Shown piece after piece: positions 48,673-61,700 of a DNA stretch of 64,000 nt. Below the pieces are notes generated by a model, which saw nothing but the letters and a program-made list of their open reading frames with translations, was not told the origin of the DNA and made no database searches. A program made the translations under genes and the position numbers. How positions within the stretch are numbered: position 1 is the first letter of the stretch; each line of letters opens with the position of its first letter. Source of the DNA: Lutraria lutraria (Eukaryota > Mollusca > Bivalvia > Venerida > Mactridae); assembly GCA_964023205.1 (NCBI GenBank), contig OZ026833.1, forward strand, positions 30,716,830-30,780,829, in the 5' to 3' direction.

Positions 48673-49686
48673 TATAAATAGAAAAATATACCGATGTTTC
48701 AGACTACCTGTTGACTTTGAAAGAGGACAATTCCATAACTAAAATGGTCAACAAGACGAAATAAAATGAACCAATTTAGTTATGGTATCAGAACTAACTT
48801 TTATCAGCAACAACCAGCCAAGCCTTTCCTTTTTAAAAGGAAACTTTATTTAAAGTTCAATTCGTCAATCGTCCGGCAAATCTCGGACATTTACGTACGT
48901 TTACGGAAACAACGAGCATTGGCGATGATCATATCTGCTGATTAGGTACCCATGTATATACAGCCACAGCATGATGCATTATACAGGGTAATAGAAATTG
49001 GACGCGTTGAATAATTGAGGTTGAAGTCTAAAACATATAACAACATGGATGAAAATATTAGAATCTGTGAAATATTTTACTTTGCTTCCGTATAAAAAAG
49101 CAAAATTGATATTTATAACCCAATTTGTTGATATAATTATAAAAAAAAGATAAATAAAAAGATGGTTTTCATTATTGTTAAAGTCCCTTTAGCTTTTTGG
49201 ATGTCAAAATTGAAGCAGGTCTTATTTTACCTAGATTGATGTGAAACTGAATTTTACTTGCAATAAAAACGTTCCAATTTTTTTATCAAAAAGTACATAA
49301 TACTCGTAGAAATACAGCACAGTATCTTTTAATCATGTTGCAAAAAAATAAGAAAAAGCATCTGAAAACTATTTTATGAGATATGCCTAATTGAAGAATG
49401 TAGGACAAAAGCTCTCCCGGACAAAAGCTCCCCCGTTTATTTTGATAGGGGCGGACAAAAGCTCCCCCATTGTAAAATGTTTCAATCAATATGGTGATAT
49501 AATTATCGTCCATTTTATTTATCAAACAAAACAGGGAAACATACAGGGGTCACCGAGTTGGGGCCTCAAAAAATGTATCAACATAAATTGTAAATATATA
49601 CATGTATGGTACATGTATTACCAAAATAATTGTGTATTTTATGTAAGTTTTACTGTATCACCGTCTATTGCTAGGTACGTTGGTTC
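48673..49686. other. intergenic and 3' flank of the first P450 gene
   Basis: Two GGACAAAAGCTC(T/C)CCC blocks at about 49412-49470 form a short direct repeat. TTTATT at 49514-49519 gives AATAAA on the minus strand 168 bp after the P450 stop, a plausible polyadenylation signal. No gene seen. Confidence 0.5.
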
Positions 49687-52600
49687 TTACTCTCGTTTCT
49701 TTGCGATGCACTTCAGCGATTTAACTCGAATAATAACTGTACTTTCAAAGTCCTCTAGATTTCTAGGATCACACGAAACACTTTGATTTGGAGGAAATTC
49801 AAAGTTCCATCTTTGTAGCAAGGATGCCAGATACAGGAAATATCTCGTACGTGCAAACACCTGGCCTGGACACACACGTGGTCCGATTCCGAATGGAAGC
49901 AAACTATAAACAGAAAAAAATGTTTTATATATTAATAACATTACGTTGAGGAATACAACAAATAGGCCTATATTTATGTATGGTCGTTAAATTTCCAAAA
50001 AGGACCTTGTTCTCGTCGCGATTACATATGAAAACGCTTTTTTGTTTTAATATCTTATATTTCTGGTCATCTGTATCGATGTCAGTAAAAAAGGTAAAGA
50101 TGGGTAATACTTTGTGAACTCTGTCGACTTTCTTAGATGTCTATGTTTTTGTATTTATTCTGATAGGACGCCTTCAATAACCGGTCGTTCTTGCAGAATA
50201 CTATGAACGTCTAAATAAAGGTCACAAAAAGATGAGAAGACATACTACTTTACACAATGTTGGCCACGATCCAGATGTTTTATTTGTTTAGAATAACAGA
50301 AATGTGTATTGAAAAGTGGCCATTGTTCACAATGAGGACGCGATTCACAGGTGACGTTAAAAGTAGGAACTTATTACAGAAACGCTTACCTCTGACACAG
50401 TTCGTGACTTTTAGGCAACAGGTTACCACCCTCGTCAAGAAACCTTTCCGGCCGAAAAGTCCAGGGATCTCCCCATATCTTTTCATCATGATGTAAATTC
50501 CAGTTATTAGTCATTATCTATAAAATGTAGTCACAGTACTATGTATCAGTAGCATATAAAACGTAGCGTAACAATTGTATGTCGCATATACTACTGTAAT
50601 ATTGTCAATAAATTCTCTAGCATTACCTACTTCTTCTGCGGAATTAATGTCTAACATCTCCACATGAATCACACAATGGAGACGCCTTAGACGCAGGAAC
50701 AAGTGCCGCGCCAAGGATATTTACTGTTTTACACAGCTTGACGTGATAATTATGAACTCGTACAGACATAAATGCAATTTTGAAGAAATATTGAGAATTT
50801 GTCAACACAACATAATTTATCTGGTCTCGTCATTGAAGGCCTAATTATAGAGCAGGGCCCAGCATTAACAGGAGAACACATCTTATAACATAATTATAGT
50901 CAACATTATGAGGGTTAATGTCCCGATGTTTGTACATGACATGCTATTAAGCTAGTCAAACATTATTAATATCATAACGTTTACAAACAACACACTTACA
51001 ACAGCGTTTTTTTGAATGTCGAACCCTTCAAATCGTACATCTTGATTACACACGTGTGGGACACCTAATGGTAGTACTGGAATGTAACGGTGGACTTCCA
51101 TCTCAAAGGCCTTCAGGTATTGACATTTTACCCTATCTGAAAATGTAGGAAACCTATCTCGACCTATCACACTGTCTAATTCTGCTTGAATTTTCCTTTG
51201 ACATTCTGGATAATTCATAAGGATTACAAATGAGTTCAGTATGGCTGTTGATGATGTGGTCACTCCTGTAAATAGATCAATGTTTGAATAATAATTATAT
51301 TTCAAGAAAATTCTAAATACACCAAAATTCAACATGTACACATCTTTAGTAAAGCTTATCTTTTCCAAATTCCTTAAAGCTGTGTATAATAAACATTGCG
51401 ATTCCTTACAACACGTGCGAAATCATAATCTTAATTTGTATTGAATAAAGAATCACGGCTCATACCAGCATCCACAACCTCAACAAACTGTGATATGATA
51501 TGATGATCTTGTAGTACAAAATCACTGTTCATTTGATTGTGTCTCTGTTGCAAATCTATGTAATAGTCAGAAAGTCCTCGAACCATTCCTGGTACATAAG
51601 TCTCCTAAAACACAAAATCCATGGCATTAAAGGGGCATGCCCTGGAACTGTTGTGTCTTGGTTTGCATACACCAAAAATGTGTTTATCACTAAAAGTCGT
51701 GTAAGACCTATCATTACAGAAAAGTAAAAAAAGAATGTACGTTCAAAAATGACTCGCGTATCGGTATTTATATGTCGATTAGAATAAAAGGTTGCCAGCC
51801 TTTTATTGACGACAACGATATTTTCGTTTTGTCTGAGAATGTTACTGATGGTTATCAAATGCACGAATATTGATATTTACTAATAATTGATTGATAAACT
51901 TTATATCGTTAAAATGAACATAACATGAGCAATACTAATCATTTCTCTGTTTGTTAACACTTTCCCGCAATGTTTTCGGTTTTGACAGATGGTGTCGAGT
52001 AGTGAAAATGACGAATACTTTCTGTTTTTCTGAGGCCGAAATCGACAGGTTTGGTAAATCTTAAAATGTGTATTTTGAGTAAACTAGCGGGATATTTCGT
52101 TACTATTTTACAGGGCTTTCGTTAATTGATTAAGGCATTAAACTGATACCAAATTTGAATGCTGTTCGAGACGCTTCAGTTCAAGATATGCCCCTTTAAT
52201 GGATTACATGTTTCTGGTACAAAGGGTAAATCACAACTGAATTTTGATGTAGATATGCTAGTTAGCTTGTCATAGTGTAAAAATGATATGAGAACAATGA
52301 GTAAACGTAAATGAACAAGCTAACAGTCAGTATTGCATGCAATACAAGTCCCCTGCCAGCACACATCATTGGAATGTTAGCTGATGTTTATACAGCAGAT
52401 CTGTTTAGATTAAAATAATAATAATACTTTTGTCTAAATGAGCGAGCCAGCTTAAGTTATCATCCGAGAACAACATTTCAGTGACCTAGATATTTGACAT
52501 ATTGACCCTAAATGCAATCCCACTCTAGATAAACCCCTAAGCTATCCATACACCTAGTTTAAACCCCCAACAGGGATATAAAAGGCAGGTAATGGCTGGT

Positions 52601-55600
52601 GGGTGGTTTGCCTTGATTTTTAAACTGTTTTCAGCTCAGGGAAAGATCTTTTAAAAAAAACTGATATTAAATGGTGTTTTTAATCACTGACAAATATTCT
52701 GAATGAAGCAAAATGATTCCTTTATCAGTGCAGATAAGAAACTTCAAAATGTATGAAGATTTAGGTTCTTAAATTTTCATAACAATTTATAACAGAAATT
52801 CAAATTTGAATTAGAGGGAGGAGTTTATGTGGTTTAAACCCATCGTCTGCTTCAACTATTTATAGATTCAGTACAGAAAGTCAGCTTTCTCTGTATGTCT
52901 ATCACTGATAAAACAATGTAGAGAGAGAGTTCATTTGATAAAACAACGTAAAGAGAGAGTTAATTTGCATCCGATAGTCTGATCGGAAGTTGCGTCTTTA
53001 ATTAAAATCCATCATCCCTTACAGAAGAAAGTATTCGAAAACCAAATTTCTATTTTTAGTAACAGTGACCTAGATATTTGACCTCTTGACCCCAAATACA
53101 ATCATACTCTAGATACTCCACTAAGTTATTCATACAGTAATTTTCATTTAAATCCATTACCCCTAATTGAAGTTATCATCCGGGAAGCAAATTTCTATTT
53201 TCAGTGTCCTAGATATTAGATATTTGACCCCAATGGCAATCCCATTCTGGGTTATCACCTCAGCTATCCATATACCAACTTTCATTGAAATCCGTCTGCC
53301 CTTACTGAAATTATCATCCGGAAACTACTTCGGACAGACAGACGGAGGTTCTCATGAGACGTATGTTGAGTGGTGATCCCTTTGATTTTTTCTGTGTTTT
53401 TAACCCCACAAGTCGAAATTATCCCCACAAGTCCAGTTTGTACGTATCTGAAGCCCACAAGACCTAAATGTACTAACCCTAACCCTAACCCCACAACCAC
53501 CCTCGCATGCATGCGGACAGACGGACGAACGGGCGGACTGACATCGACGAACACTATAGTCCCCTCCGGTACGACAGGGGTCTAAAAGCAGAACATTGGA
53601 GATCATCAACTATTCGTAAACATTATGTCGCATTGTTGGCATTACAACTTTTCAAACTATCATGTCAGCATGAATCACCAAAATAGGACCTTTACGTACA
53701 CTTATCTTCTTAAACATCTGTTATGGTATATATATGTAAATCATAACTAATCGCCGTGGTCCGCAAAAACGCTGTTCTCTGTTGGATGTTAATCACAGGT
53801 ATACATTAACATAATTATGTGATGTTATAAATATCATCGGAGTGCATGATAGTGTAAGCAACACCACACTAGGCTTCTTCCCAGCAAACAAAGTATATGG
53901 GACCCATATGGGTCCCATGTGGGTTTCCATATGGGACCCATGTGGGCTGCCCATAAGGGACCCATATGGGGACTGCAACAGGGTTCCATGTGGGTCCCAT
54001 ATGGGCAGCCCAGATTATCCTGAAATGGGACCCATATGGGTCCTATATGGGCAGCCCATATTCATAATGAGAGCCCTTTTTGGGCAGTCCAGGTAGCTTT
54101 TGTAGCAGGTTTCAGGTCTTCATACACTAGACTAGTATACAGCTCCAGCAAAAACACACTGGATGGAGAGCATCAAGTTTTTCACCATACAAAGTCCCAT
54201 TCTCTGATCAGTGTTGCAGTTGCATAATTTAGAGCTAGCTAATTTAAGCCATTTACATTTTTTTGTATGATAAATATACATTCATGTATATACATGCATG
54301 TATATATATGGCCTTGGCAAATACAAAAGACAGACAAATAAATGTATTAAGTCGCATTTTATTTTCTATCACTAAAAATAAAGTCAACATCGCGAAAATA
54401 CATGGCAAAGGCAAAACGATGCATATGTAATGCTTCTATACACACGATATATGTCCGTGCATCAAGAATGCAGATCGATAATATGATTCTCGAACTTAAT
54501 CCAAAAAGAACTTTGCAATAAATTTCCCATATCAAATGACATTTTGTCGGCACTAAACGTTTGCCAGGATCGGAAATAACATCTGCGCATGCCCGCCCTG
54601 TTTCTAAATTTTTACTTATGCAATCATTAGGTTTTTCTATACACTTTCTTGATAATAACTATATGTATAAATGGTACAAATTCTATCTTATTATACATTC
54701 ATAAAAAAAAAATCCTGTATAAAAAGCAGAAAACATTCCGCGCACCCGTTACAGGCTAGCTGTTGTCGTTACTGGGTAGCCCAAATGGGGCCCGTATGGG
54801 TCCCATGTGGGCTGTAAATCATACGTTTAAAACTTTATATGTATTGAATTAGAATTTTTAGATCGCCATATACTTTAATTTGTAACGAATACACTGTAAA
54901 TAAAATTAAATCTTAACAGCGTAGCTATAAATTCATATTGGAACTTTATATGGGCTAATCCACATGGGTCCCATATGGGTCCCTTATGGACATATCAAAC
55001 TGGGGTACCTAGAAACAATTTGTAAGAAACATTTGGTTTTTGCCAATATATGTCCCAAATGGGTTTAATATGGGTATACTCGTATGGGCCTTTCAAGAAA
55101 CAGTCCATATAAGATATGGGATTGCCCACATAGGTCCCATATGGGTCCAATATGGGCATAATCCACATGGGCTTATCCACATAGGTCCCATATGGGTCCA
55201 ATATGGGCAAACCCATATGGGCTTGCCCAGAACTAGCCCATATGGGACCCATATAGGCATGTTTGCTGGGTTCATCTAAACAGATTGTGTGAGTGGTTCA
55301 TTTCTGAAAATAATTTCTGTTAAATACAACCAACCTCATTATGTGTATGCCCTTCACATAACGCTTTGTTTTATTCATGTATATAAAGATACAATGTATA
55401 TAATTATGCAATAATACTTGCTTTTTGTTGATACAAATATCGTTGTCCAATCTTTTCCTTTAGTTGTGCCAGTTGTCGAAACAGCTGGCGATACCTTCCG
55501 GGTAGAAATCTGAGAAACGGGAAATTAACCAGAACCAAATTATGATAACCGCTAGTAAGGAATTCTTGAGCTTTAACTTGTTCCCAAAACATATCAACAT

Positions 55601-56808
55601 CAGGATCATCGTCACTTATTGGTTCACCTGACAACTGTGTTTGTAGACAAACACGAAGTATAAATTAGGACCTACTAGTTGTGTAGCAAATTTAAAATTA
55701 TATTCAAAATTACAAAAATGAGCCTGATCGAAGGATGAAATATAATTATAAACAATTAAAAGCCATTCGACTGAAAGTTTCGAGTGCGAGTAGGAAACAT
55801 GTTCCTATTGTCGTCAATGGACATGATAAACAACAAATTGATATTTTGCATGATCATCAATTCGTTCAATGTAGATATTAAATCATCACTTTTCATAATA
55901 AGCTTTCTGACATTGAAACCTAAATTCTTATGCTTTTTACGTGGACGATCAAATATTTTTAATAGTAAAGTAATTTCTTTTTTTTCACGAAAATTACCAA
56001 TCAACTTTGTAATTCATGCGACACAACAATTGCCACATGCACTAAACATGTCTACATATCGTATTTCCTTACTCATGTGTAATTCTCATTCCTCCAGAAC
56101 CACAAGTTTGCCATAAGAATCGATGACCAATGATAGCAAAACCGACAATATTACTGGCTTAATCATGAGTTCCAAAATCTTTGATGACTTAAACGAATCG
56201 TAAAAAAAGAAACGGAGTACTATATATGACTCAGATAAAAACTATGGTTTACGTACCACAAGCGAAATCACATTTGACAGTGATCGTTGCACAGTGTTAA
56301 CTAAACAGAACTCCTGTCCAGAGATATTGTCAATTCTAGTCACAAGGCTTTCCATTTCTGCCAACACGTTATCTTCCAATGTCAGTAATCCGCTTCCGTA
56401 TGTATGCAAGCCTTTGTGGAAATATTTCTTCAGTTTTGCATGAATCTCGCCACATGAAAAAACGACCGATTGACTTTTTGATCGGAAATATTCTCCATAA
56501 AACATGATAGCTCTGTCATTCATACAACCTTTGTACTCTACGTCGGTGAACGCTTTCTGTATTAATTCAGCCGTATTCAAGACAACAACAGTATCCTGAA
56601 ACATTTTTATCTGAAAAACGTCTCCAAACTTTTTGACATATCCCGAAAGTTTGCTTGGCATTGATGATTCATCGAATTCGAAAGCACATCCAACGAATGG
56701 CAGACCTTTAAGTCCAGGTAAAGCATAATCGTATGAATTCGAACTGTTCTTTTTAAAAAAGTAAATCATACAAACACCAACGGCAACAGTAACTAACACA
56801 AGATACAT
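49687..56808 (-). CDS. clan-2 cytochrome P450, complete, six exons
   Basis: Microsomal haem monooxygenase of the CYP2 clan (family knowledge); the substrate cannot be told. Exons on the minus strand: 56808-56257, 55634-55422, 51604-51466, 51265-51000, 50517-50390, 49903-49687. Splice phases agree throughout and give 504 residues, the usual P450 size. Seen: N-terminal membrane anchor (1-20), hinge LPGLKGLPFVG (30-40), helix I AGVTTS (301-306), ExxR EVHR (358-361), PERF (413-416) and haem loop FGIGPRVCPG with Cys444. Oddities: the helix-I acidic residue is Thr304, and the helix-C WxxxR position reads HAKLK (123-127). Intron 2 needs a GC donor. The ATG at 56808 directly precedes the anchor. A tandem paralogue lies upstream. 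Confidence 0.93.
52470..53345 (+). repeat. diverged ~150-bp repeats ending in GGACAGACAGACGG
   Basis: Three related blocks share (T/A)CAGTG(A/T)CCTAGATATT, TTGACCCCAA and GAAATTATCATCCGG-like pieces. The last ends in the GGACAGACAGACGGAGG tract common to several mollusc dispersed repeats. The blocks are imperfect and only the last two are adjacent. Confidence 0.6.
53473..53492 (+). repeat. short interstitial telomere-like tract
   Basis: CTAACCCTAACCCTAACCCC, about three units of CCCTAA. Too short to signify a telomere; possibly chance or a small repair insertion. Confidence 0.6.
53880..55270. mobile_element. 1.39-kb element with CCCAGCAAAC ends and ATGGGACCCAT arrays
   Basis: Begins CCCAGCAAAC and ends with the exact inverse GTTTGCTGGG. 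Each end carries a subterminal array of ATGGGACCCATATGGG-like palindromic words (53896-54065; about 55060-55255, with isolated words from 54783 and 54950). The middle is unrelated AT-rich DNA without a coding frame. A non-autonomous DNA transposon is the best reading; no clear target duplication (flanks CTTCTT and TTCATC). Confidence 0.7.
55416..55421 (-). other. GC-type 5' splice site of P450 intron 2
   Basis: Exon 2 must end at 55422 for exon 3 (ETYVPG...) to stay in frame, which puts GCAAGT at the donor. The nearest GT (GTATTA, four bases later) would shift the frame. GC-AG introns with AAG|GCAAGT-like context are a known minor class of U2 introns. Confidence 0.8.
55635..56256 (-). other. 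intron 1 of the first P450 gene
   Basis: 622 bp, GTACGT donor, CACAG acceptor, phase 0. A block near 55805-55870 (GTCGTCAATGGACATGATAA) is conserved with the equivalent place upstream of exon 2 of the second gene (about 63295-63360), showing that the duplication included this intron. Confidence 0.8.
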
Positions 56809-58762
56809 CTTGATCGACCTTAAATGTTTGCAGAAAACATTTTAAGCTAAATGTATTCTCCAAAATGTTCCGAATGCTGATGAACTCGTCACCATATCAG
56901 TTGCATATTGCGCATATTAAATGATATATTCAGTTGATAGACGATATGTGTTTTCCTTGTCTGACTTGTTATCAGCCGGTTTATATTTAGCATCAAGGTC
57001 GAACACAGCTAGAATCAAAGAACTGAAGGATCTGAGCTTCGCCACCAGATAGGTAAAATATGGTTTCTTGTCATTTCGTATCTTTTTCAAAATGTGCCTT
57101 GGTCAACTCGTACCTTGTTTATATCAACTGTTACCGATACATTTTTGTATATTGAAATCGAATAAAATGCTTGTAGTTAGTAGATAAATTAATGGTTTAT
57201 ATTGCTCTAACTACTGTTTAGTTCGGAAATTTTAGTAATCGTATAACCTAATTTCGTCCTTAGTCAAGTCGTTCGTCTGTTTATTAATTGCTCTGTATGT
57301 TACATTCTATCAGTATGGTGACGACAGATTTTACACAACTTGTAATAAACATAGTATTTTATACGCAACTAAGAAAGGAAATGACGGGACTTCAAGATCT
57401 CTTCGAGATAAGTCTATTGCTCGTAATATCGATGCTCGAAGTTGTCACGGAAATCAACAACCTTCAATACATTGTATGACATTGTACTATAAGAAGGTGT
57501 ATAACAACAAATATTCGTACCGGCGAGTGCGCCCCGCCATCGCAAAACGCAAACTTATAAAACTATAAGGACATGATTTATGCTTTATAACAAAGTTTGC
57601 AGTGGTTTCAAGTTGGTATTGTTGCACAAAATGAGACACAAACAAACATTTTAGCCAAATCCGTTCCCCAGAAAACAAACAATATGCTCTAGAATATGAG
57701 CCATTTTTTGCAGACAAAATTGGGCCTAAGCTGAATGGCCTAATCCCATATGCTAATGCAAGATTGTCAGTCTATCATATGTCAAAACAAGGTCCTAACA
57801 AGAACCGCTCAAAAAGTTCTCTCGTTTTGTTTGAAATGTACGAATACGTGTTAATTAATAAGGCAGACAATTGTGCCAATGTAGTTAATGTAAATCGAGC
57901 GAGTCAACCATTATCATTGTGTACCAAACACAGCGTTAACTTGAAATAACTAACTTTCCCACTGCAAATGGAATTGTGCAGAGTTAGTGCTTGAGGTCCT
58001 GTATTGGTTCAACATTGTTATTAAAACGTTGATTTGTACCGCAAAATCATAGTCCTCAGATATTGTCTTAATTAAGGGAGTTAACTCTGGACACATTAAA
58101 TTTCCACAGTTTCACAATTTTCAAAGACGCAAACACAACGTTTACATGTTAGTGTGCATTGAGAAGTTAAGATAAATGCATCTCCTGAAAAGTTAGGGTT
58201 TTGTAGGCATCAATACTTGATATAACAATTATATAATAAGATAATTTACTATTTTCCACAACGACGTAAAATACTGTTTATAAATACAAGGTTGTGTAGG
58301 CATCAAGTCCATGATACAGATACATACATGATAAGCAGGCACTAAGTAACACATAACACATTAGACATAACTTAAAGGTTTATGCATAACATTGTCTCAC
58401 GGTCAGAACAATGTATTTACAATGTACGTAGACAAACCTATCATTGCATTATTTACACAACATAACCACAGTCATCTTAAAAAAATTGTCCAATAGCAAA
58501 CAAAAACATACTTTGAAGGTTCATATAAACAAAAAGGATCATAATATAATACGTAAGACTTGGTAAAAGGAGTGATGCAAAATGCTTAAACGATGTAGAA
58601 AAAATCTCTTGTAAATCCTCTTTATTACAATGTGGTCCCGTTTTCAGGTTTCAAGGTAAACAAAACTGGTCCTGGTCCTGGTGTAATAATGAGATAGACC
58701 TTAGACTGAAGTGGTCACAACGTTAGATTTTAATGTACTATCATTTATTGCTATGCTGCTTA
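56809..58762. other. spacer between the two P450 genes
   Basis: This 1954-bp spacer holds the promoter of the first gene (right of 56808) and the 3' end of the second (left of 58763). TATAAA on the minus strand at 56985-56980, 172 bp upstream of the ATG, is a possible TATA box. TTTATT at 58744 and 58621 supply candidate minus-strand poly(A) signals for the second gene. Short frames here match nothing. Confidence 0.5.
56980..56985 (-). promoter_or_regulatory. possible TATA box of the first P450 gene
   Basis: Minus-strand AAATATAAACC context, 172 bp before the start codon. A single weak motif in AT-rich DNA, so only tentative. Confidence 0.25.
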
Positions 58763-61700
58763 TTACACTCGTTTCTTTGCGATGCATTTCAGCGATTTTA
58801 CTCTAATAATAATTGTACTTTCAAAATTCTCTAGATTTCTAGGATCACATGAAACACTTTGATTCGGAGGAAATTCAAAGTTCCATCTTTGTAGCAAGGA
58901 TGCCAGATACAGGAAATATCTCGTACGTGCAAACACTTGACCTGGGCAAATACGTGGCCCAACTCCGAATGGAAGCAAACTAAAGCAGAAAAACACCAAT
59001 TAAATGTTTAACAAAACGTTGAGACATACAAAGTAGGCCTTTACTGAAGTTTATGTATGATTATTCGAAAAAAGGACAATGTTCTAATCGCCATAACATA
59101 TGAAAAAATGTTTTTTTTTGTTTAACTATATGGAACACCATTCTTTCGCAAAGTTGTCAAAGACAAAATGTATAAGAGATAGGAAAATACATGTTGTACT
59201 TTTTATATAGAAGAATATAATTGTATTTATCCTGACAGGACGCTTTTAATAATATCTCTCCCTTACAGATAACTAGAAACGTCAAAATAAAAGTTACCAA
59301 AAAGCGAAGGAGACATACAACTTAACATCTAGATGGCCATGATCCAGATGTTTAATTGGTCTAATGCATCCATAATGTTTGTTGATGATTGGTCATCGTT
59401 CAGAACGCGGCCTTTTTTGACAGGTGACGTTCAGATAAAAATATTCTTACAGAAACACTTACCTCTGACAAAGTTCGTGACTCTTAGGCAATAGGTTACC
59501 ATCCTCGTCAAGAAACCTTTCCGGCCGAAAATTCCACGCATCTCCCCATATCTTTTCTTCATGATGCAAATGCCAGTTATTTATCATTATCTATAAAGTG
59601 CAATTAATATAGTATGATAACCTTCAAACACGTACCAGTGACATATTTCAGAAGAGTATGAAGCACATATTACTGAACTGTGCTGAACATGGATTCTCAA
59701 TCAGAACTAACCATGATTTCCTAGAGATATAACTTCTCCCACGGCTCACACATTGGTGGACGAATGCAGTAGACGCTGAGAACAAGGACCATGGCAATAG
59801 GCTTGAACTAATAAGCTAACTGGGCGGACTATAGCATTTACAATGCTCTAATGATACATAACGTCGGCAGCGAATACAAGTATGCGCTAATTATCACGTC
59901 GTGCATATATACAAAATTTATATAAATGCAATTTTGAAGGAATTTCAACGATCTGACAATACAGCACAACATGGATGTCTCGTCATAGTGATAATCTTGA
60001 AATAAACATGACCTTTCATTTACCATAGAACATAATAATTATAAAGCTACATTGTTCATGGTCAAAATTGTTAGGATAAAATGCCTCAAGTTTGATCGTT
60101 ACATGACAATAACCTGGGCAGATATCCGTAATGTCACGAAAAATCCCACAAAAACGTCACACTTACAATAGAGTTGCTTTGAATGTTGAAACTTTCAAAT
60201 GTAACATCTTGATTACACAGGTGCGGAAAACCTAGTGGAAGTACTGGAATGTAACGGTGGACTTCCATTTCAAAAGCTTTCAGGTATTGACATTTTAATC
60301 TATCTGAAAATGTAGGAAACCTATCTCGACCTATCACGCTGTCCAGTTCCGCTTGAATTTTCCTTTGACATTCTGGATAGTTCATAAGGATTGCAAATGA
60401 GTTCAGTATGGCTGCAGATGATGTGGTCATTCCTGTAAATAGATATATGCCTAGAAAATACTAAATAAATTATGAACCAAGTAGTTTTCATTTGGTCAGT
60501 TAAACTTACAGTAAATTTTGCAAAATTCTTTACTGGTTTTATCGAGATATAAGTTGAGAGTATTGTACAATTGGGATTCATCACAACACGTGCGCAAGTA
60601 TTATGCTACTTTCTGTACAGTGAAAACATCATAACTCATACCGGCATCCACAACTTCAGCAAACTGTGATATGATATGATGATCTTGTAATATAAAATCA
60701 CTGTTCATTTGATTCTGCCTCTGTTGCAAATCTATGTAAAAATCAGAAAGCCCCCGAACCTTTCCTTGAACATAAGTCTCCTAGAAATACAAAAGTTATT
60801 ACATTTATCTAGATAGCATGGTTCTACTGCAGACAGTTTCAAGTAACAGGTGTGCTTGATAGTTTGTCACAGTGTAACAATGCAGAAAGAACAACCAATA
60901 AAGGTAAATAAATAAAGGTCAACTATTCGTAAACCCTTTTGTCGCCTTTTCAGTTTTACGACTGATCATGGTCTAATTTGTGAACAAAACGGGAGAACAT
61001 AAATAAGACCCTTTTACTCTATTGATTGACATTATCAATTAACGTTTGTAGTAGAAACATTTATGGTTGCTCTAGAATATCATTCTCACTCTCGCCGTAG
61101 ACTTTTGAGCTGTTTTCACAATTACGGTCATGCCCGTAGTTGACCGTAGCAAGGGGAAAGCGTAGTTGACCGTACTTACAAATATCCGGCGTAGTTAGAT
61201 ATATTAAAAAAAAATAGAATTTGTGATTCGTCCGTAGTTAGCCTAAAATGTTTTATCATGTGGAAAAATTATCTACAGTCGGCCCGGATACCAAGACACA
61301 ATGGAGACCGTGGTTGACCCTAGCCGACCGTAGTTGCACATACTTGACCGAAGTGTTTACCGTAGTTAACTGCAGTAATATTATGTAATCATTTAGACTG
61401 CCTCGAAACTAGGGCTGTCCAGGGTAAACTTACTAAACCCTACTTGACCATAGTTATTCGTACATTAAGACGAAGTCCAACCTTACTAGGCCATTGTTGA
61501 CTGTAGTGTTAACGTATTTCGTTAATAGGTGGCGTCATATTAGTACGTTCGACTACGGTAACCAATTACGTCGTATAGGGTCAACTACGGTCGGCTAGGG
61601 TCAACTATGTTCAAACCATGGTCTTTGTAGAATCTTTGTATCCAAGTCGACCGTAGATACTTTTTTCAACATGTTGAAAATGTTAAGACTTCCTACGGAC

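Larger units (their letters stand above)
51605..55421 (-). other. intron 2 of the first P450 gene, filled with repeats
   Basis: This 3.8-kb intron has a GC donor (minus-strand AAA|GCAAGT at 55421) and a TTTTAG acceptor. It holds three diverged copies of a repeat with GACCTAGATATTTGAC (about 52480, 53065, 53200), a GGACAGACAGACGG tract, a short telomere-like tract and a 1.39-kb inverted-repeat element. No other gene seen in it. Confidence 0.8.

Noticed and set aside
53473..53492. Internal telomere or chromosome fusion point
   Set aside because: Only about three CCCTAA units; too short to distinguish from chance.
53370..54096. Overlapping 60-84 codon frames in the ATGGGACCCAT region
   Set aside because: Periodic short words give open frames in several phases at once (MGPIWV-like strings); there is no codon or domain signal and the region lies in a P450 intron.
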